DNA of 64,000 nucleotides, from assembly GCA_017302795.1 (NCBI GenBank), contig JAFLCB010000001.1:62001-126000 (forward strand). Direction: 5' to 3'. Below are positions 26,695-36,685 of this stretch, piece by piece. A program made the translations under genes and the position numbers. The notes beneath the pieces were generated by a model. That model saw nothing but the letters and a program-made list of their open reading frames with translations, made no database searches and was not told the origin of the DNA. Every line of letters begins with the position of its first letter. Position 1 is the first letter of the stretch. Source of the DNA: Deltaproteobacteria bacterium. GTDB lineage: Bacteria > Bdellovibrionota > Bdellovibrionia > Bdellovibrionales > JAMPXM01.

Positions 26695-28557
26695 ATGAAC
26701 CGACACATCTCGCATCCTTCATCACAGAATACTGCGGCATCAGTTCGCCAGTTTCGTCCACGCTCACCTTCTGCCACTTTTGTGCAGGTCTTGTTGGCAG
26801 GTGCAGTAGCTATCGCACTCGCGATCACCGGCTGTACTAAAAAGCGTTTCGACGAAAACGATAATACTCTGAATTTGGTACTTCGAGCCAACGTCAAAGG
26901 TTTAGATCCAGCCAGCGCGAACGACCAATATTCGGCCACAGTGATTGCCCAAATGTACGAAGGACTCTTGGCGTACAATTATTTAAAACGCCCCTTCACT
27001 TTGCAGCCAGCTTTGGCAGAGGCGATGCCCGAAATTTCAAAAGACGGCCTCACGTACACCTTCAAAATAAAAAAAGGCATCAAGTTTCACGACAATGCCG
27101 CATTTCCGGAAAACAAAGGCCGCGAGGTCACCGCTCAAGATTTCGTCTACTCCTGGAAGCGCTTGGCTGATCCACGCAACGTGTCTGAAGGCTTCTGGAT
27201 TTTTGATGGCAAGATCAAAGGCCTCAATGAGTGGGCGACGGCTGTTAAAAACGAAAAAGCGAATTACGAGACTCCGGTCGAAGGACTTCAAACACCCGAC
27301 TCGCACACTCTCGTCATCAAGCTAACTGGTGTATATCATCAACTTTCGTATGTTTTAGCGATGCCGTTTGCTGCGGTAGTTTCCCGTGAGGCGGTCGACA
27401 AATACGGAAAAGAATTCCTGAATAATCCCGTTGGCACAGGTCCGTTCGTTTTAGAAAAATCATCGGACTGGGTTCGCAACTCGAAAATTACTCTCAAGAA
27501 AAATCCAACCTATCGCACAGATCTTTTCCCAGCTGAAGGCATGCCTGGCGATGCCGAAAAGGGCCTTCTGGTTGACGCCGGTAAACAGCTTCCGTTTGCA
27601 GACAAACTTGTTTTTAACGAAATCATCGAAGACCAACCACGCTGGCAAAACGGTCTTAAAGGGAACTTCGACTGGGTCGAAATTCCTAAAGACAACTTCG
27701 ACAACGCCGTTGCGAAAGAAGATCGCACTAAAATCGTTCCCGATCTCGCCGCAAAAGGCCTGACATTGGATATCACACCAGCGCTTGACGTTACTTACAT
27801 CGGTTTCAACATGACCGATTCGATTCTCGGCAAGAACAAGCTTGTTCGCCAAGCCATGTCCAAAGCGTTTGACTCAAAAACCTACATTGAAAAGTTCTTG
27901 AACGGTCGAGGCATTGCATCACAGGGTCCGGTTCCCCCAGGGATTGACAGCTACGAAGCGGACTTCAAAAATCCTAACGCGGCATTTGATGTTGCAGCAG
28001 CAAAAGCCCTGCTGGAAAAAGCCGGTTTTCCGGAAGGTAAAGGTCTTCCAGAGTTTACCTACGAGGGTCTTTCGGACTCGACCGCTCGCCAAGGTGCTGA
28101 ATTCTTTGTTCAATCGATGGCAGCGATCGGCATCAAAGTAAAAATCAATTCCAACACATGGCCTCAGTTCCAAGAGAAAATTAAGGCTCAAAAAGCCCAA
28201 ATTTTCGGCATCGCTTGGGGCGCAGATTACCCAGACGCGCAGAACTTCTTCCAGCTCTTCTACTCGAAAAATAAAACCCCGGGACCGAACGACACGTCGT
28301 TCAACAGCGTCGAGTTCGATAATGCCTACGAAGCTTCGCTAAAGCTTGCACCAGGGGTTGAGCGCACGAAGCTTTATACAAAAATGCGCGATATCGTTGC
28401 CGAAGAGTCACCGTGGATCTTCAATGCTCACCGCTTGGGGTACAAACTGGTTCATGGCTGGGTTGGCAACTTCAAGTGGACCGAAGTGGCTTACGACTAT
28501 CCGAAATACATCCGCATTGACCCGAAAAAACGAGCTGAGTTGGGAAATAAACTTTAG
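26695..28557 (+). CDS. oppA: Peptide ABC transporter substrate-binding lipoprotein
   Basis: The periplasmic receptor of an Opp/Dpp-type importer (SBP family 5). A lipoprotein signal with lipobox I-T-G-C gives Cys47 as the lipidated residue; the region before it is unusually long and basic. The mature protein has the family phrases NLVLRANVKGLDPASANDQYS, EGLLAYNY, FKIKKGIKFHD, NPVGTGPFVLEK and AWGADYPDAQNF. I chose ATG at 26695, preceded by AGGGGAG, over an upstream in-frame start with no ribosome site. The closest general type is the OppA/MppA class with Arg/Lys-rich peptide pocket; peptide preference cannot be read. Permease and ATPase genes follow. Confidence 0.92.
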   Translation: MNRHISHPSSQNTAASVRQFRPRSPSATFVQVLLAGAVAIALAITGCTKKRFDENDNTLNLVLRANVKGLDPASANDQYSATVIAQMYEGLLAYNYLKRPFTLQPALAEAMPEISKDGLTYTFKIKKGIKFHDNAAFPENKGREVTAQDFVYSWKRLADPRNVSEGFWIFDGKIKGLNEWATAVKNEKANYETPVEGLQTPDSHTLVIKLTGVYHQLSYVLAMPFAAVVSREAVDKYGKEFLNNPVGTGPFVLEKSSDWVRNSKITLKKNPTYRTDLFPAEGMPGDAEKGLLVDAGKQLPFADKLVFNEIIEDQPRWQNGLKGNFDWVEIPKDNFDNAVAKEDRTKIVPDLAAKGLTLDITPALDVTYIGFNMTDSILGKNKLVRQAMSKAFDSKTYIEKFLNGRGIASQGPVPPGIDSYEADFKNPNAAFDVAAAKALLEKAGFPEGKGLPEFTYEGLSDSTARQGAEFFVQSMAAIGIKVKINSNTWPQFQEKIKAQKAQIFGIAWGADYPDAQNFFQLFYSKNKTPGPNDTSFNSVEFDNAYEASLKLAPGVERTKLYTKMRDIVAEESPWIFNAHRLGYKLVHGWVGNFKWTEVAYDYPKYIRIDPKKRAELGNKL

Positions 28558-28571
28558 TTCGGCTTTCAACC

Positions 28572-28600
28572 GGCCGCCAAAACATTGACGCCAGGCGGCC
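28572..28600 (+). terminator. First stem-loop in the oppA-oppB gap
   Basis: GGCCGCC and GGCGGCC are perfect reverse complements around a 15-base loop, starting 15 bases after the oppA stop. No T-run follows. It probably reduces read-through or protects the oppA message from 3' decay. Confidence 0.5.
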
Positions 28601-28626
28601 AATCACATAGCTAGTCACGTAATACA

Positions 28627-28654
28627 CTCCTGCCGGGCGAAAGCCGGCCAGGAG
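28627..28654 (+). promoter_or_regulatory. GNRA-capped stem-loop in the oppA-oppB gap
   Basis: CTCCTG pairs with CAGGAG, and inside it the core CGGGCGAAAGCCGGCC (28634-28649) forms GGC-GAAA-GCC with a G-G mismatch and a closing C-G pair. The same 16-base core, with a different but complementary outer stem, lies in the yejA-yejB gap at 54683-54714. GAAA is a GNRA tetraloop. The conserved core with a changed outer stem points to an RNA structure. Confidence 0.65.
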
Positions 28655-28684
28655 CTTTGTTCAATTGGAAAAAGGTGGTGCACC

Positions 28685-29620
28685 ATTCTTGGCTACGTCC
28701 TTCGACGAACGATGTACATGATTCCAATTCTTATAGGCGTGACGTTTTTAACTTTCATGCTGTTCAATCTTTTTGGTGGAGATCCCGCCATCCGCTTTGC
28801 TGGAAAACACGCGACCGCCGAACAGGTTCAGGTCATTCGAGCCGAGTTAGGACTCGATCGCTCGCTGCCGGAACAGTACTTCTTTTTTGTGAAGCAGATT
28901 GCGACCTTTGATTATGGTCGCTCTTGGGCGTCGAAACAGCTCATTTCAACCATGATCACCGACGGACTTGGTGCCACGCTTTCCCTGACTGCGCCGGCTT
29001 TTTTCGCTTCGATCTTTTTCTGTATCGGCCTCGCGCTTTTTTCCGTTTATGGAAGAGGCACTGTCTTCGACCGAGGCACCGTCGTCGTGTGCCTAGGCCT
29101 ACTTAGTATCAGTTCTTTGGTTTACATTTTAGGGCTCCAATACCTCCTCGCTTTCAAAGGCGGTATTTTTCCGATTTCCGGCTGGGACCCATCGTGGATT
29201 GGTCGGTGGGAATATTTGATGCTTCCGTGGTTGATACTTTTTGTCTTAAGTCTCGGTCCAAATATTTTGATTTATCGCACCGTCATTATGGACGAAGCAT
29301 TTCAGGACTACGTTCGGACAGCACGCGCCAAGGGCCTTGCCGAGAAACACGTGTATGCAAAGCACGTTTTGAAGAATGCGATGATTCCGATTATCACTGT
29401 GATCGTAATTGAAATGCCGTTTTTGATTACTGGATCTGTTTTGATCGAAAACTTTTTCGGTATCCCCGGGCTCGGCGGCACGCTGATCAAAGCTCTTAAC
29501 GATTCGGACTTTCCAACGATCAAAGCCTTCACGGTGATCTCGGCTTTGACCTACATGGTCTTCAACCTCTTGGCCGACGTGCTTTATAGCCTCGTCGATC
29601 CGCGCGTAAAGCTAAGTTAG
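28685..29620 (+). CDS. oppB: Peptide ABC transporter permease OppB (probable ATT start)
   Basis: One of two inner-membrane permease subunits. About six membrane helices are visible, and the ATPase-contact loop DYVRTARAKGLAEKHVYAKHVLKNA lies near residues 205-230. OppB proteins normally begin with a short Y-(I/V)-L-R-R stretch before the first helix. The first ATG (28712) would lose it. Nine codons upstream an in-frame ATT at 28685 restores GYVLRR and has AAGGTGG six bases before it, so I start there. ATT starts are rare but known (infC, pcnB). It follows the two stem-loops after oppA; oppC begins nine bases after its stop. Confidence 0.85.
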   Translation: MLGYVLRRTMYMIPILIGVTFLTFMLFNLFGGDPAIRFAGKHATAEQVQVIRAELGLDRSLPEQYFFFVKQIATFDYGRSWASKQLISTMITDGLGATLSLTAPAFFASIFFCIGLALFSVYGRGTVFDRGTVVVCLGLLSISSLVYILGLQYLLAFKGGIFPISGWDPSWIGRWEYLMLPWLILFVLSLGPNILIYRTVIMDEAFQDYVRTARAKGLAEKHVYAKHVLKNAMIPIITVIVIEMPFLITGSVLIENFFGIPGLGGTLIKALNDSDFPTIKAFTVISALTYMVFNLLADVLYSLVDPRVKLS

Positions 29621-29629
29621 GAGCCCACT

Positions 29630-30547
29630 ATGTCGACGGCACAAACAGGATTAGCGAACCCGGCTGCGATTATTCAACCCAAACCTGCTACGGATCGAAA
29701 TTCCCTATGGTGGGACGCGTTTCGCCGATTTAAAAAAAATAAAATCGGAGTGATTTCGTTTTGGGTGATCATGGTCTACATTTTCGTGGCCCTGCTCGCT
29801 GCGACCGGGCTGATTTTCCCAAATGCACAGGTCCCAAATCAGGCCGAGGCTTACGCCTCTATTTCGTGGGCTCACCCATTTGGTACCGATATTTTTGGTC
29901 GCGACATTTTGGGGCGCGCTGTCCATGGTATTGTGACCGCAATTTCCATTGGCCTCTTGGCCTCAACACTTTCATTGGTTATCGGACTATTCTTAGGAGC
30001 CATCGCTGGGTATTTCGGAGGTCGCGTCGACGCTTTTGTGGTTTGGCTTTACACAACAGTCGATTCCATTCCGTATATCTTGTTGATCCCATCGCTGACA
30101 TTTGTGCTGGGCCGTGGATTGATAAACGTTTTCATAGCCGTAGGACTTACAAGCTGGGTGACAACCGCAAGGCTCGTCCGCGGCGAGTTCTTTAAACATA
30201 AAAACCGAGACTACGTGATGGCCGCACACGCGATTGGTGCGGGCGATGGCCGAAAGATCTTTGGTCACATTCTTCCGAACGTCGCACACCTGGCGTTTGT
30301 TCAGTTTGGTCTTGGGTTTGTTTCGGCGATTAAGATTGAAGTGATTCTCAGTTATCTTGGACTGGGTGTGGATCCTAGCCAACCAAGCTGGGGTTTAATG
30401 ATCGACGACGCCAAGAACGAACTTGCACGACCCTATTGGGGAAACTTAGCTGCGGCGACGATGTTCATGTTTGGCTTGATCCTTTCGTTCAACCTTTTCA
30501 ATGACGCATTGAGAGAGGCGCTTGATCCGAAGATGAAGAACAAGTGA
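29630..30547 (+). CDS. oppC: Peptide ABC transporter permease OppC
   Basis: Second permease subunit of the Opp importer, 305 residues. It has an N-terminal cytoplasmic segment ending in WWDAFRRFKKNKIGVIS, about six membrane helices, the periplasmic motif HPFGTDIFGRDILGRAVHG (about 84-102) typical of OppC/DppC, and the ATPase-contact loop DYVMAAHAIGAGDGRKIFGHILPN (about 198-221). GGAG precedes the ATG. Length and order are standard for the family. Confidence 0.93.
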   Translation: MSTAQTGLANPAAIIQPKPATDRNSLWWDAFRRFKKNKIGVISFWVIMVYIFVALLAATGLIFPNAQVPNQAEAYASISWAHPFGTDIFGRDILGRAVHGIVTAISIGLLASTLSLVIGLFLGAIAGYFGGRVDAFVVWLYTTVDSIPYILLIPSLTFVLGRGLINVFIAVGLTSWVTTARLVRGEFFKHKNRDYVMAAHAIGAGDGRKIFGHILPNVAHLAFVQFGLGFVSAIKIEVILSYLGLGVDPSQPSWGLMIDDAKNELARPYWGNLAAATMFMFGLILSFNLFNDALREALDPKMKNK

Positions 30548-30610
30548 CGCTTACAGCCAGAAAACGCTATAAGATTACGGCTTGGATCTTTTCCGCTCAA
30601 AGGGGAACTT

Positions 30611-31624
30611 GTGGGGACTCTGCTAGAAGTAAAAAATCTGAAGACAGGCTTTAAGACCGACGACGGTCATTTCCTGGCAGTTGACGATATCAGCTTCAAA
30701 CTAGAAGAGGGAAAAACTCTCGGTATTGTCGGTGAATCTGGTTGCGGAAAATCCGTCACTGCCTTGTCTATTATGCGTCTCATTCCTACACCGCCAGGAA
30801 AAATTGAAGGTGGAGAGATTCTCTTCAACGGAAAAAATCTATTGTCCTTGTCCGACGAAGAGATGCGAAAAATTCGTGGCAATGAAATCGCGATGATTTT
30901 TCAAGAGCCCATGACCTCGCTCAATCCTGTCTTCACGATCGGCAATCAAATTGGCGAGGCTATTGAGCTGCATCAAAAAGGCCTCTCGAAAAATCAGATC
31001 CGCGAGAAGACCGTCGATATGCTGAAATTGGTCGGTATTCCAGAACCAGATAAGCGTGTGGACGATTATCCCCATCAACTTTCCGGCGGTATGCGCCAAC
31101 GAGTGATGATTGCAATGGCTCTTTCGTGCAATCCCCACCTTCTGATTGCCGACGAACCGACAACGGCGCTCGATGTGACCATTCAAGCACAGATTCTGGA
31201 TCTTGTTCGCAAGCTTCAGAAAGACTTTAAAGCTTCCATGATCTTGATCACTCACGATCTCGGAGTCGTTGCTGAAACTTGTGATGATGTTGCCGTTATG
31301 TACGCGGGGAAAATTGTCGAGTACGGATCAGTGGAAGACATCTTCTATCGACCTAAACATCGTTACACTCAGGGGCTTTTAAATTCTATTCCTCACTTCG
31401 AAACAGGGCACCGACTGAAGCGTCTTGAAACGATCCCAGGGCTTGTTCCGTCGATGTTCAATTTGCCCAAAGGTTGCCGTTTTCAAGATCGTTGCAAGTT
31501 CAAGCAAGCCGATTGCGAAGCCGGCCTCCCGGCACTAAGTTCTATTTCAGGCCCATCTGGTAAACACATGGCTGCCTGTCTTCATCCGTCATCAGAAGTT
31601 CGCCTTCAAGAGGGACACGTATGA
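30611..31624 (+). CDS. oppD: Peptide ABC transporter ATPase OppD
   Basis: First ATP-binding subunit, 337 residues. Walker A is GESGCGKS (about 40-47), the signature is [16 protein letters not shown], Walker B is [12 protein letters not shown] and the switch His is in [10 protein letters not shown]. The C-terminal oligopeptide-transporter tail has the cysteines expected for an iron-sulfur or zinc site ([16 protein letters not shown]). The start is GTG at 30611 with AGGGGAA upstream; 63 bases separate it from oppC. Its stop overlaps the oppF start (ATGA). Confidence 0.94.
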   Translation: MGTLLEVKNLKTGFKTDDGHFLAVDDISFKLEEGKTLGIVGESGCGKSVTALSIMRLIPTPPGKIEGGEILFNGKNLLSLSDEEMRKIRGNEIAMIFQEPMTSLNPVFTIGNQIGEAIELHQKGLSKNQIREKTVDMLKLVGIPEPDKRVDDYPHQLSGGMRQRVMIAMALSCNPHLLIADEPTTALDVTIQAQILDLVRKLQKDFKASMILITHDLGVVAETCDDVAVMYAGKIVEYGSVEDIFYRPKHRYTQGLLNSIPHFETGHRLKRLETIPGLVPSMFNLPKGCRFQDRCKFKQADCEAGLPALSSISGPSGKHMAACLHPSSEVRLQEGHV

Positions 31625-32646
31625 ACCCAAGCCCACAATCTCCAGCAAAAGAAGCCGCTACCAATGCCGGTAAAACTGGATCACCATTGATTCAAGTGAA
31701 AGACATGATGAAGTCTTTCCCGATCAAAGGGGGCCTATTTGGTCGCGAAGTAGCAAGCGTCAAAGCAGTTCAAGGTGTAAACATTGAAATTCGCAAAGGC
31801 GAAACATTGGGCCTCGTTGGAGAGTCCGGCTGCGGAAAATCGACACTCGGTCGATGCATTATTCGTCTGATTGAGCCAACGTCTGGCCAAATTATTTTCA
31901 ATGGCCAAGACATCACTCAGACCAAAGGCGAAGAGCTTCGTGCTTTGCGCCGCAAGATGCAGATCATTTTTCAAGATCCTTACGCAAGTTTGAATCCTCG
32001 GATGACTGTGGGTTCGATTATTGCCGAACCGCTGGATATACATAATCTGTTCGATTCCAAAAAAGATCGCGAAGACCGCGTCAAGCAACTGCTTGAAACT
32101 GTGGGCTTGCGTCCAGAACACATCAACCGGTATCCGCACGAGTTTTCTGGCGGACAAAGGCAGCGTATTGGAATCGCACGCGCACTTGCCGTCGACCCCG
32201 AATTCATCGTTTGTGACGAACCAGTTTCAGCTCTTGATGTTTCGATCCAAGCGCAGGTCATCAATCTGTTGATGGATCTCCAACAGAAACTTGGGCTTAC
32301 TTACCTGTTCATTGCACATGACCTAAAAGTCGTGGAACACATTTCGAACCGCGTGGCCGTTATGTATCTAGGGCGAGTGGTTGAAATAGCAGAAAGCGAA
32401 GAGCTTTATCGGCATCCCACTCATCCCTACACGAAAGCTTTGCTCTCTGCGATTCCAGTTCCGAATCCAAAGCGCCATGAAGGCCGAATCATTTTGACTG
32501 GCGATGTTCCTTCGCCGATTCGCCCTCCAACAGGTTGTCACTTCCACCCTCGTTGTCCGATCGCTGTCGACAACTGCAAAGTTGAAGTTCCTCAGCTGAA
32601 AGTGACAGGCGACGATCACAAGACTTCATGTTTGTTGGCGAAATAA
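31621..32646 (+). CDS. oppF: Peptide ABC transporter ATPase OppF
   Basis: Second ATP-binding subunit, 341 residues. Walker A is GESGCGKST (about 64-72), the signature is [16 protein letters not shown], Walker B is [12 protein letters not shown] and the C-terminal tail has [15 protein letters not shown]. The ATGA overlap with oppD indicates coupled translation. The operon is complete (A-B-C-D-F). Because the yej-type importer at 52542-56463 has no ATPase next to it, OppD/OppF may also energise that permease; this is inference. Confidence 0.94.
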   Translation: MNPSPQSPAKEAATNAGKTGSPLIQVKDMMKSFPIKGGLFGREVASVKAVQGVNIEIRKGETLGLVGESGCGKSTLGRCIIRLIEPTSGQIIFNGQDITQTKGEELRALRRKMQIIFQDPYASLNPRMTVGSIIAEPLDIHNLFDSKKDREDRVKQLLETVGLRPEHINRYPHEFSGGQRQRIGIARALAVDPEFIVCDEPVSALDVSIQAQVINLLMDLQQKLGLTYLFIAHDLKVVEHISNRVAVMYLGRVVEIAESEELYRHPTHPYTKALLSAIPVPNPKRHEGRIILTGDVPSPIRPPTGCHFHPRCPIAVDNCKVEVPQLKVTGDDHKTSCLLAK

Positions 32647-32919
32647 AAGCGCGCACGCCCGTCGCGCAGGCCACTTCTATTATATGTCGTCAGGGAGGAA
32701 AATGCTCACGGACGACGGCTTGGGGAATGCGAACGGTTGACCAGATCGTGCACTGTTAAGTGTCGAGTGTGGGAACTCCATGTTCCGCTAACGGATTCAC
32801 TGGGCGAATCTGCGGATTAATGTAGCGGAACTGCGTTGTTCGGTCCTTGGGTGTTCGAAAAGCCAGGCGCAACCGAGACTGCAATCTAATGATCGGAAAA
32901 ATTTATCGTTAATATTACA

Positions 32920-32937
32920 GGCGCATTCATTTGCGCC
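32920..32937 (-). terminator. Small hairpin after the M48 lipoprotein gene
   Basis: GGCGCA and TGCGCC pair over six bases with a six-base loop, seven bases after the minus-strand stop. What follows on that strand is AT-rich (GTAATATT) but has no T-run. The rest of 32647-32919 shows nothing I can call. Confidence 0.35.
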
Positions 32938-32943
32938 CGAAAT

Positions 32944-33879
32944 CTATAAAAGTTTTTTGAAGTCTGCGAAGCGTTTTTCGCGAGCCTTCGCGGTATTCAT
33001 AACGCCTTTTTTCTGCATTTTCAGATAATCTTTTTTAAGCCTAGCCACGCGGTCCGCACTCGCAGGATGCCGAGAGGATTCCTCCGCCTTTAGTGCCGAA
33101 GTAAACTCAATGTAGTCCGCTGGGTAGTAGCCAGATCGATAGGCTGCCAACAATGCGCCGCGATCTGCGACCTTTTCTTGATCGCGCGAAAACGGATTCT
33201 GAAAAAACTTTTCGTAAGCTTTCCCAAGCAGTCCGGAAACTCCGTCGCTGACTTCTGATTCGACCATGCCGTCGATCGTGTCATCGCCGGTTACATCCGT
33301 ATTTAGTCCCGCCTGTTTCGCAAGTGACACTCCACCTTCTGCTGCTTTCGACACACCTTTTTTCAGAGCGGCGTTTTCTATTTCTGCTACTCCGTCCTGA
33401 CAAATGACGTGCGTCGCTTCATGAGCCAAAATCGCCGCCAATTGATCCTCTGATTTTAGAGTCTTCAGCATCCCGGTCGAAATGTAGACATAGCCACCCG
33501 GAAAAGACATTGCGAGCTTTTCGTCGGACTTGAGCGCTGCGAAACGAAATCCTTCGGCTGGTAGGAGCTTCTCTTTCCCGCCGCCACACTTGATGTTTTT
33601 CGGGCCATTATCCAGGTGAAGCGAAACGTACTGCCCGACTTTATTGAGATACGAAATTACTTTGTCGTCTTCGACAAGCGGGTACTTCTCAACCAAGGCG
33701 ACCGACATATCGCGTCCGATTTGCACCACCTGGTTCGGATCCAAGTTGGCTTTCGCGAGCTCCATTTCTTCGTCACCTAGAACTTCGCCTGCCGTCGACG
33801 TGACTTCTTTCATCGATTCACAACCACCAACGAAAAACGCAAGCGCGATGAACGCACAGACATTCGTGTTCAACTTCAT
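32944..33879 (-). CDS. M48-family metalloprotease lipoprotein
   Basis: A 311-residue periplasmic lipoprotein (lipobox V-G-G-C, Cys20 from ATG at 33879) with the zincin motif HEATH in AAILAHEATHVIC and a downstream EKVAD that supplies the third zinc ligand. Relatives such as BepA, YggG/LoiP and HtpX-type proteins degrade or help fold outer-membrane proteins. GAGG lies seven bases before the chosen start, while an ATG eight codons earlier overlaps the upstream stop. It follows the SH3 and cyclase genes and may belong to their operon. Confidence 0.87.
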   Translation of the reverse strand: MKLNTNVCAFIALAFFVGGCESMKEVTSTAGEVLGDEEMELAKANLDPNQVVQIGRDMSVALVEKYPLVEDDKVISYLNKVGQYVSLHLDNGPKNIKCGGGKEKLLPAEGFRFAALKSDEKLAMSFPGGYVYISTGMLKTLKSEDQLAAILAHEATHVICQDGVAEIENAALKKGVSKAAEGGVSLAKQAGLNTDVTGDDTIDGMVESEVSDGVSGLLGKAYEKFFQNPFSRDQEKVADRGALLAAYRSGYYPADYIEFTSALKAEESSRHPASADRVARLKKDYLKMQKKGVMNTAKAREKRFADFKKLL

Positions 33880-33902
33880 TTTCAATCCTCTATTATTTAT
33901 CA

Positions 33903-34616
33903 TTAGCGAATCAAACGGCTGCGAAGACCGCCTTCTTTCATGAAGCCCGATATTTCAGTTTCAGAAATCTTAAGTGCCTCGATTTTCTCCAAGGTCGACG
34001 CCGACTTTCCCTTGAACTTGGCAGCTGTATCGGTCGCCGCACTCATCACATCTTCGGCATCTGCGCCGACGGCGTCTTCAAGAGCCTCTTGCCCCGCTTT
34101 CTGTTTACCTTTTACGGCCGCACCCACATCCTCTTTAAAAGACGCGGCCTTACCTTTGCCTGAGGCCGCTGCAGCCTCTGCCGCAGGAGATAGATCCGTA
34201 AGACCTTTTGCAGCGCCCCCCAGAGAGCTGGCAATTCGACCTTTGGTGTCTGAGGCAGCGGTATCGGCTGACTTCATATTTGCAAGTCCACCAATGATAT
34301 CTTTGTCCTTGGAAATTGAAGCGTTTTTGATCCAACCCTTTATAGATGGATCGTCGGCCAATGCGACTTGCGAGAAACTGCCCTTTTTCTTTAGAACGGT
34401 TACCAAGTTTCCTGGTTCGAGCTCGCGAACGACCGTTCCGCCGATCAAAATCGGGGTAGTTTTAAGCGGTTCTTTGGCGACTACGGCCGCCTGCTCCGCA
34501 GCCATTGCGATCGACGCCCCTAAAAACAGTGTTGCAATTCCAGCTGAAAATTCGCGAGCCAGACTTGGTGCGCGCACCATTGCCCGCGTGAAACTGTTAT
34601 TTCTATTTTTCGTCAT
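33903..34616 (-). CDS. Exported SH3-like domain protein with Ala/Lys-rich tail
   Basis: The 237-residue product has a signal peptide (about 1-40, ending SIAMA). A bacterial SH3-like segment follows (about 58-100, GGTVVRELEPGNLVTVLKKKGSFSQV...GWI). Then comes a long low-complexity tail rich in Ala, Lys, Gly and Asp, and a C-terminal helix ending in RSRLIR. SH3-like domains often bind peptidoglycan or peptides in the envelope. It overlaps the cyclase gene upstream by 14 bases and ends 23 bases before the M48 start. Its partner is not known. Confidence 0.7.
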   Translation of the reverse strand: MTKNRNNSFTRAMVRAPSLAREFSAGIATLFLGASIAMAAEQAAVVAKEPLKTTPILIGGTVVRELEPGNLVTVLKKKGSFSQVALADDPSIKGWIKNASISKDKDIIGGLANMKSADTAASDTKGRIASSLGGAAKGLTDLSPAAEAAAASGKGKAASFKEDVGAAVKGKQKAGQEALEDAVGADAEDVMSAATDTAAKFKGKSASTLEKIEALKISETEISGFMKEGGLRSRLIR

Positions 34617-36675
34617 GATGCCATACTCCCATCTTCAACTGCTTAAGTTCACCGTGTTTCAGTGCGTCTTGGCAACGCTGTTGCATGATCTTGGCAGGAG
34701 GAACCTCTAGGACCTGGCCAAAGGCCTGGTCCGCAGCGGACCAATCTCTTCGTAGGTAAAGTGCAAAGGCAGATTTATATCCCGCTATATTTGCTGCCGC
34801 GATTCCTGCCGTTGAAGAGTAGATCATCACCGGTTTCGATCGCCCCTTCACTGCCACCTGATCGACAAGGTAAATCTCAGTCGAGCCTTCGGCACCTGCG
34901 GATCGAACGGCATCTTCGCTTATTACAAGAGTGACGTCGTATTGCTTTCCAAGTCCCTCTAAGCGAGAGGCAAGATTCACTGAATCACCGACGGCGGTGT
35001 AGTTGTAACGAGTGTGCGAACCGATGTTTCCGCAGATCGCGTGTCCCGTGTGAAGCCCGACACGGGCAACAAACAAGTCCCCTTCAAAGCCAAATTTTTC
35101 CCGAGCTTTCGCATTGAATCGGTCTACGGCAGCTTGGTATTCCAAGGCCGTGCGGTAAGCGCGTTGCGCGTGATCGTTCTGACCGACTACCGGCGCACCC
35201 CAAAGGGCCATGATGGCGTCGCCAATGAATTTGTCGACAAACCCATCGTGAGAAAAAACGAGGTCCACGCATTCATCTAAATACATATTTAGAATTTCAA
35301 CTAGCTTATCAGCATCTGTCGATTCGGCCAGAGATGTGAATCCAGATAGATCCGAAAACAAAATCGAAATTTCGCGTCGATCACCGAATCGGGTCGCGCT
35401 CAATTTGCCAGAGCGAATCAACTGAACCATAGAGTCTGACATCGAGTTTTTGATGGACTGAATAAATCGTTCACGCTCTTTCCACTCCGTCTGAAATCGA
35501 AACGACAAATAGGCAATTGCCAAGCCGCCAAAAGCGATCACAAACGGAACTGGGTTAATCCAATAATCAAAAAACCAAACGCCAAAGCTATGTGCCGGAA
35601 TCAAGACAAGGACAATTGCGACGGTTGATAAAAGTGCCGGCCGAGGACTTACTGGCCGAAACACTGCGATCGCCAAACCTAAGCCAAGTGCTAGCGCCGA
35701 AAGGGCGATCGCCCAATCAGGAGTTCGACGAATACGTTCTCCGTGTATGAGGTTTAACGTCTGAGTCGCATGGACGTACACTCCTGGCGCTCGCTCGTCT
35801 GTTGGAAGAGGCCGCAAATCGTAAAGTCCCGGTGCCGCAACACCGAGGACCCAATGCTTACCGCTCAGAATTTTTTTTGCTTCAGCCACAGCTTGATCTT
35901 TTGGACCGTCGTGAAATTCTGCGCGATAGACACGAAGGACGTCGATGAAATCGATCAAAGGAAGAGTGTCGCGTTCGTAAAACTTGATAAGTGTGGACTT
36001 TACTCTGCCAGACGGCCAAAAAAGTTCTTCGCCAGAATCAATACGTTTTCGACCGAGAATCGCAGCCTCGCCGATTGATGGAAATTTCTCGCCACTAGGA
36101 CTTTCAAAGATGCGAGGAACGCGGCGGTAAACTCCATCCTCCTCAAGCGGAATATTGACAGCGCCGTAGAAGAGTTTCGCATCGATCTCTCGGATAATAT
36201 CGGAATTCGGTTTCTTAAACGAGGTCGTTGTAGGCGCCGGAAACACGACACGCGAACCAGGATTTTCCGCAAGGTACTTCTTTAGTGCCTCGTTGAGTGC
36301 TTCATCATCGGCCTTGCCGTAGACGGAGTGACTGTCAAATAAGAGGTCAAAGGTAACGGAACTAGCTTTCAAGAGCGATGCCGTCTCCAGAAATGGCCCG
36401 TATATTTCACGAGGCCAGGGCCAACCAAGTTTTAAACTTGGATCGTCCCGCATTGCATCCAGTGAAGCCTGTGTGATGATCACCACGACGACGTCGTCCT
36501 TTGCTGGCTTTGCCGTGGCCCGCTGAAACGCATCGTAAACCGGCCAGCCCACAAGTTCGAACCAACCACGGGTCATACGTGTCGTTAGTAATAACGCGAC
36601 GGCAATCACCGATAGCAAGATAGCGATTTTCTTCAGCCGGCCCGGGACTGAAAGAAAAGTTTTGATAGAACTCAT
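34603..36675 (-). CDS. CHASE2-domain adenylate/guanylate cyclase (class III)
   Basis: A 690-residue membrane cyclase. An N-terminal helix (about 15-32) is followed by a large extracytoplasmic CHASE2 sensor (about 40-320, with the typical VVVVIITQASLDAM start), three closely spaced helices and a C-terminal class III cyclase domain. That domain shows ILFSDLSGFTSLAE with a metal Asp and FVDKFIGDAIMALWGAP, where Lys and the second metal Asp are visible. NYTAVGDSVNLASRLEGL supplies the transition-state region. ATP or GTP use cannot be settled by eye, though the Lys in KFIGD fits ATP. A response regulator gene precedes it by 10 bases. Confidence 0.9.
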   Translation of the reverse strand: MSSIKTFLSVPGRLKKIAILLSVIAVALLLTTRMTRGWFELVGWPVYDAFQRATAKPAKDDVVVVIITQASLDAMRDDPSLKLGWPWPREIYGPFLETASLLKASSVTFDLLFDSHSVYGKADDEALNEALKKYLAENPGSRVVFPAPTTTSFKKPNSDIIREIDAKLFYGAVNIPLEEDGVYRRVPRIFESPSGEKFPSIGEAAILGRKRIDSGEELFWPSGRVKSTLIKFYERDTLPLIDFIDVLRVYRAEFHDGPKDQAVAEAKKILSGKHWVLGVAAPGLYDLRPLPTDERAPGVYVHATQTLNLIHGERIRRTPDWAIALSALALGLGLAIAVFRPVSPRPALLSTVAIVLVLIPAHSFGVWFFDYWINPVPFVIAFGGLAIAYLSFRFQTEWKERERFIQSIKNSMSDSMVQLIRSGKLSATRFGDRREISILFSDLSGFTSLAESTDADKLVEILNMYLDECVDLVFSHDGFVDKFIGDAIMALWGAPVVGQNDHAQRAYRTALEYQAAVDRFNAKAREKFGFEGDLFVARVGLHTGHAICGNIGSHTRYNYTAVGDSVNLASRLEGLGKQYDVTLVISEDAVRSAGAEGSTEIYLVDQVAVKGRSKPVMIYSSTAGIAAANIAGYKSAFALYLRRDWSAADQAFGQVLEVPPAKIMQQRCQDALKHGELKQLKMGVWHHDEK

Positions 36676-36685
36676 TTCGACTCTC

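Noticed and set aside
32647-32919. Possible small RNA in the gap between oppF and the M48 gene
   Set aside because: TTGACC at about 32738 has no convincing -10 and no terminator-like structure follows it.
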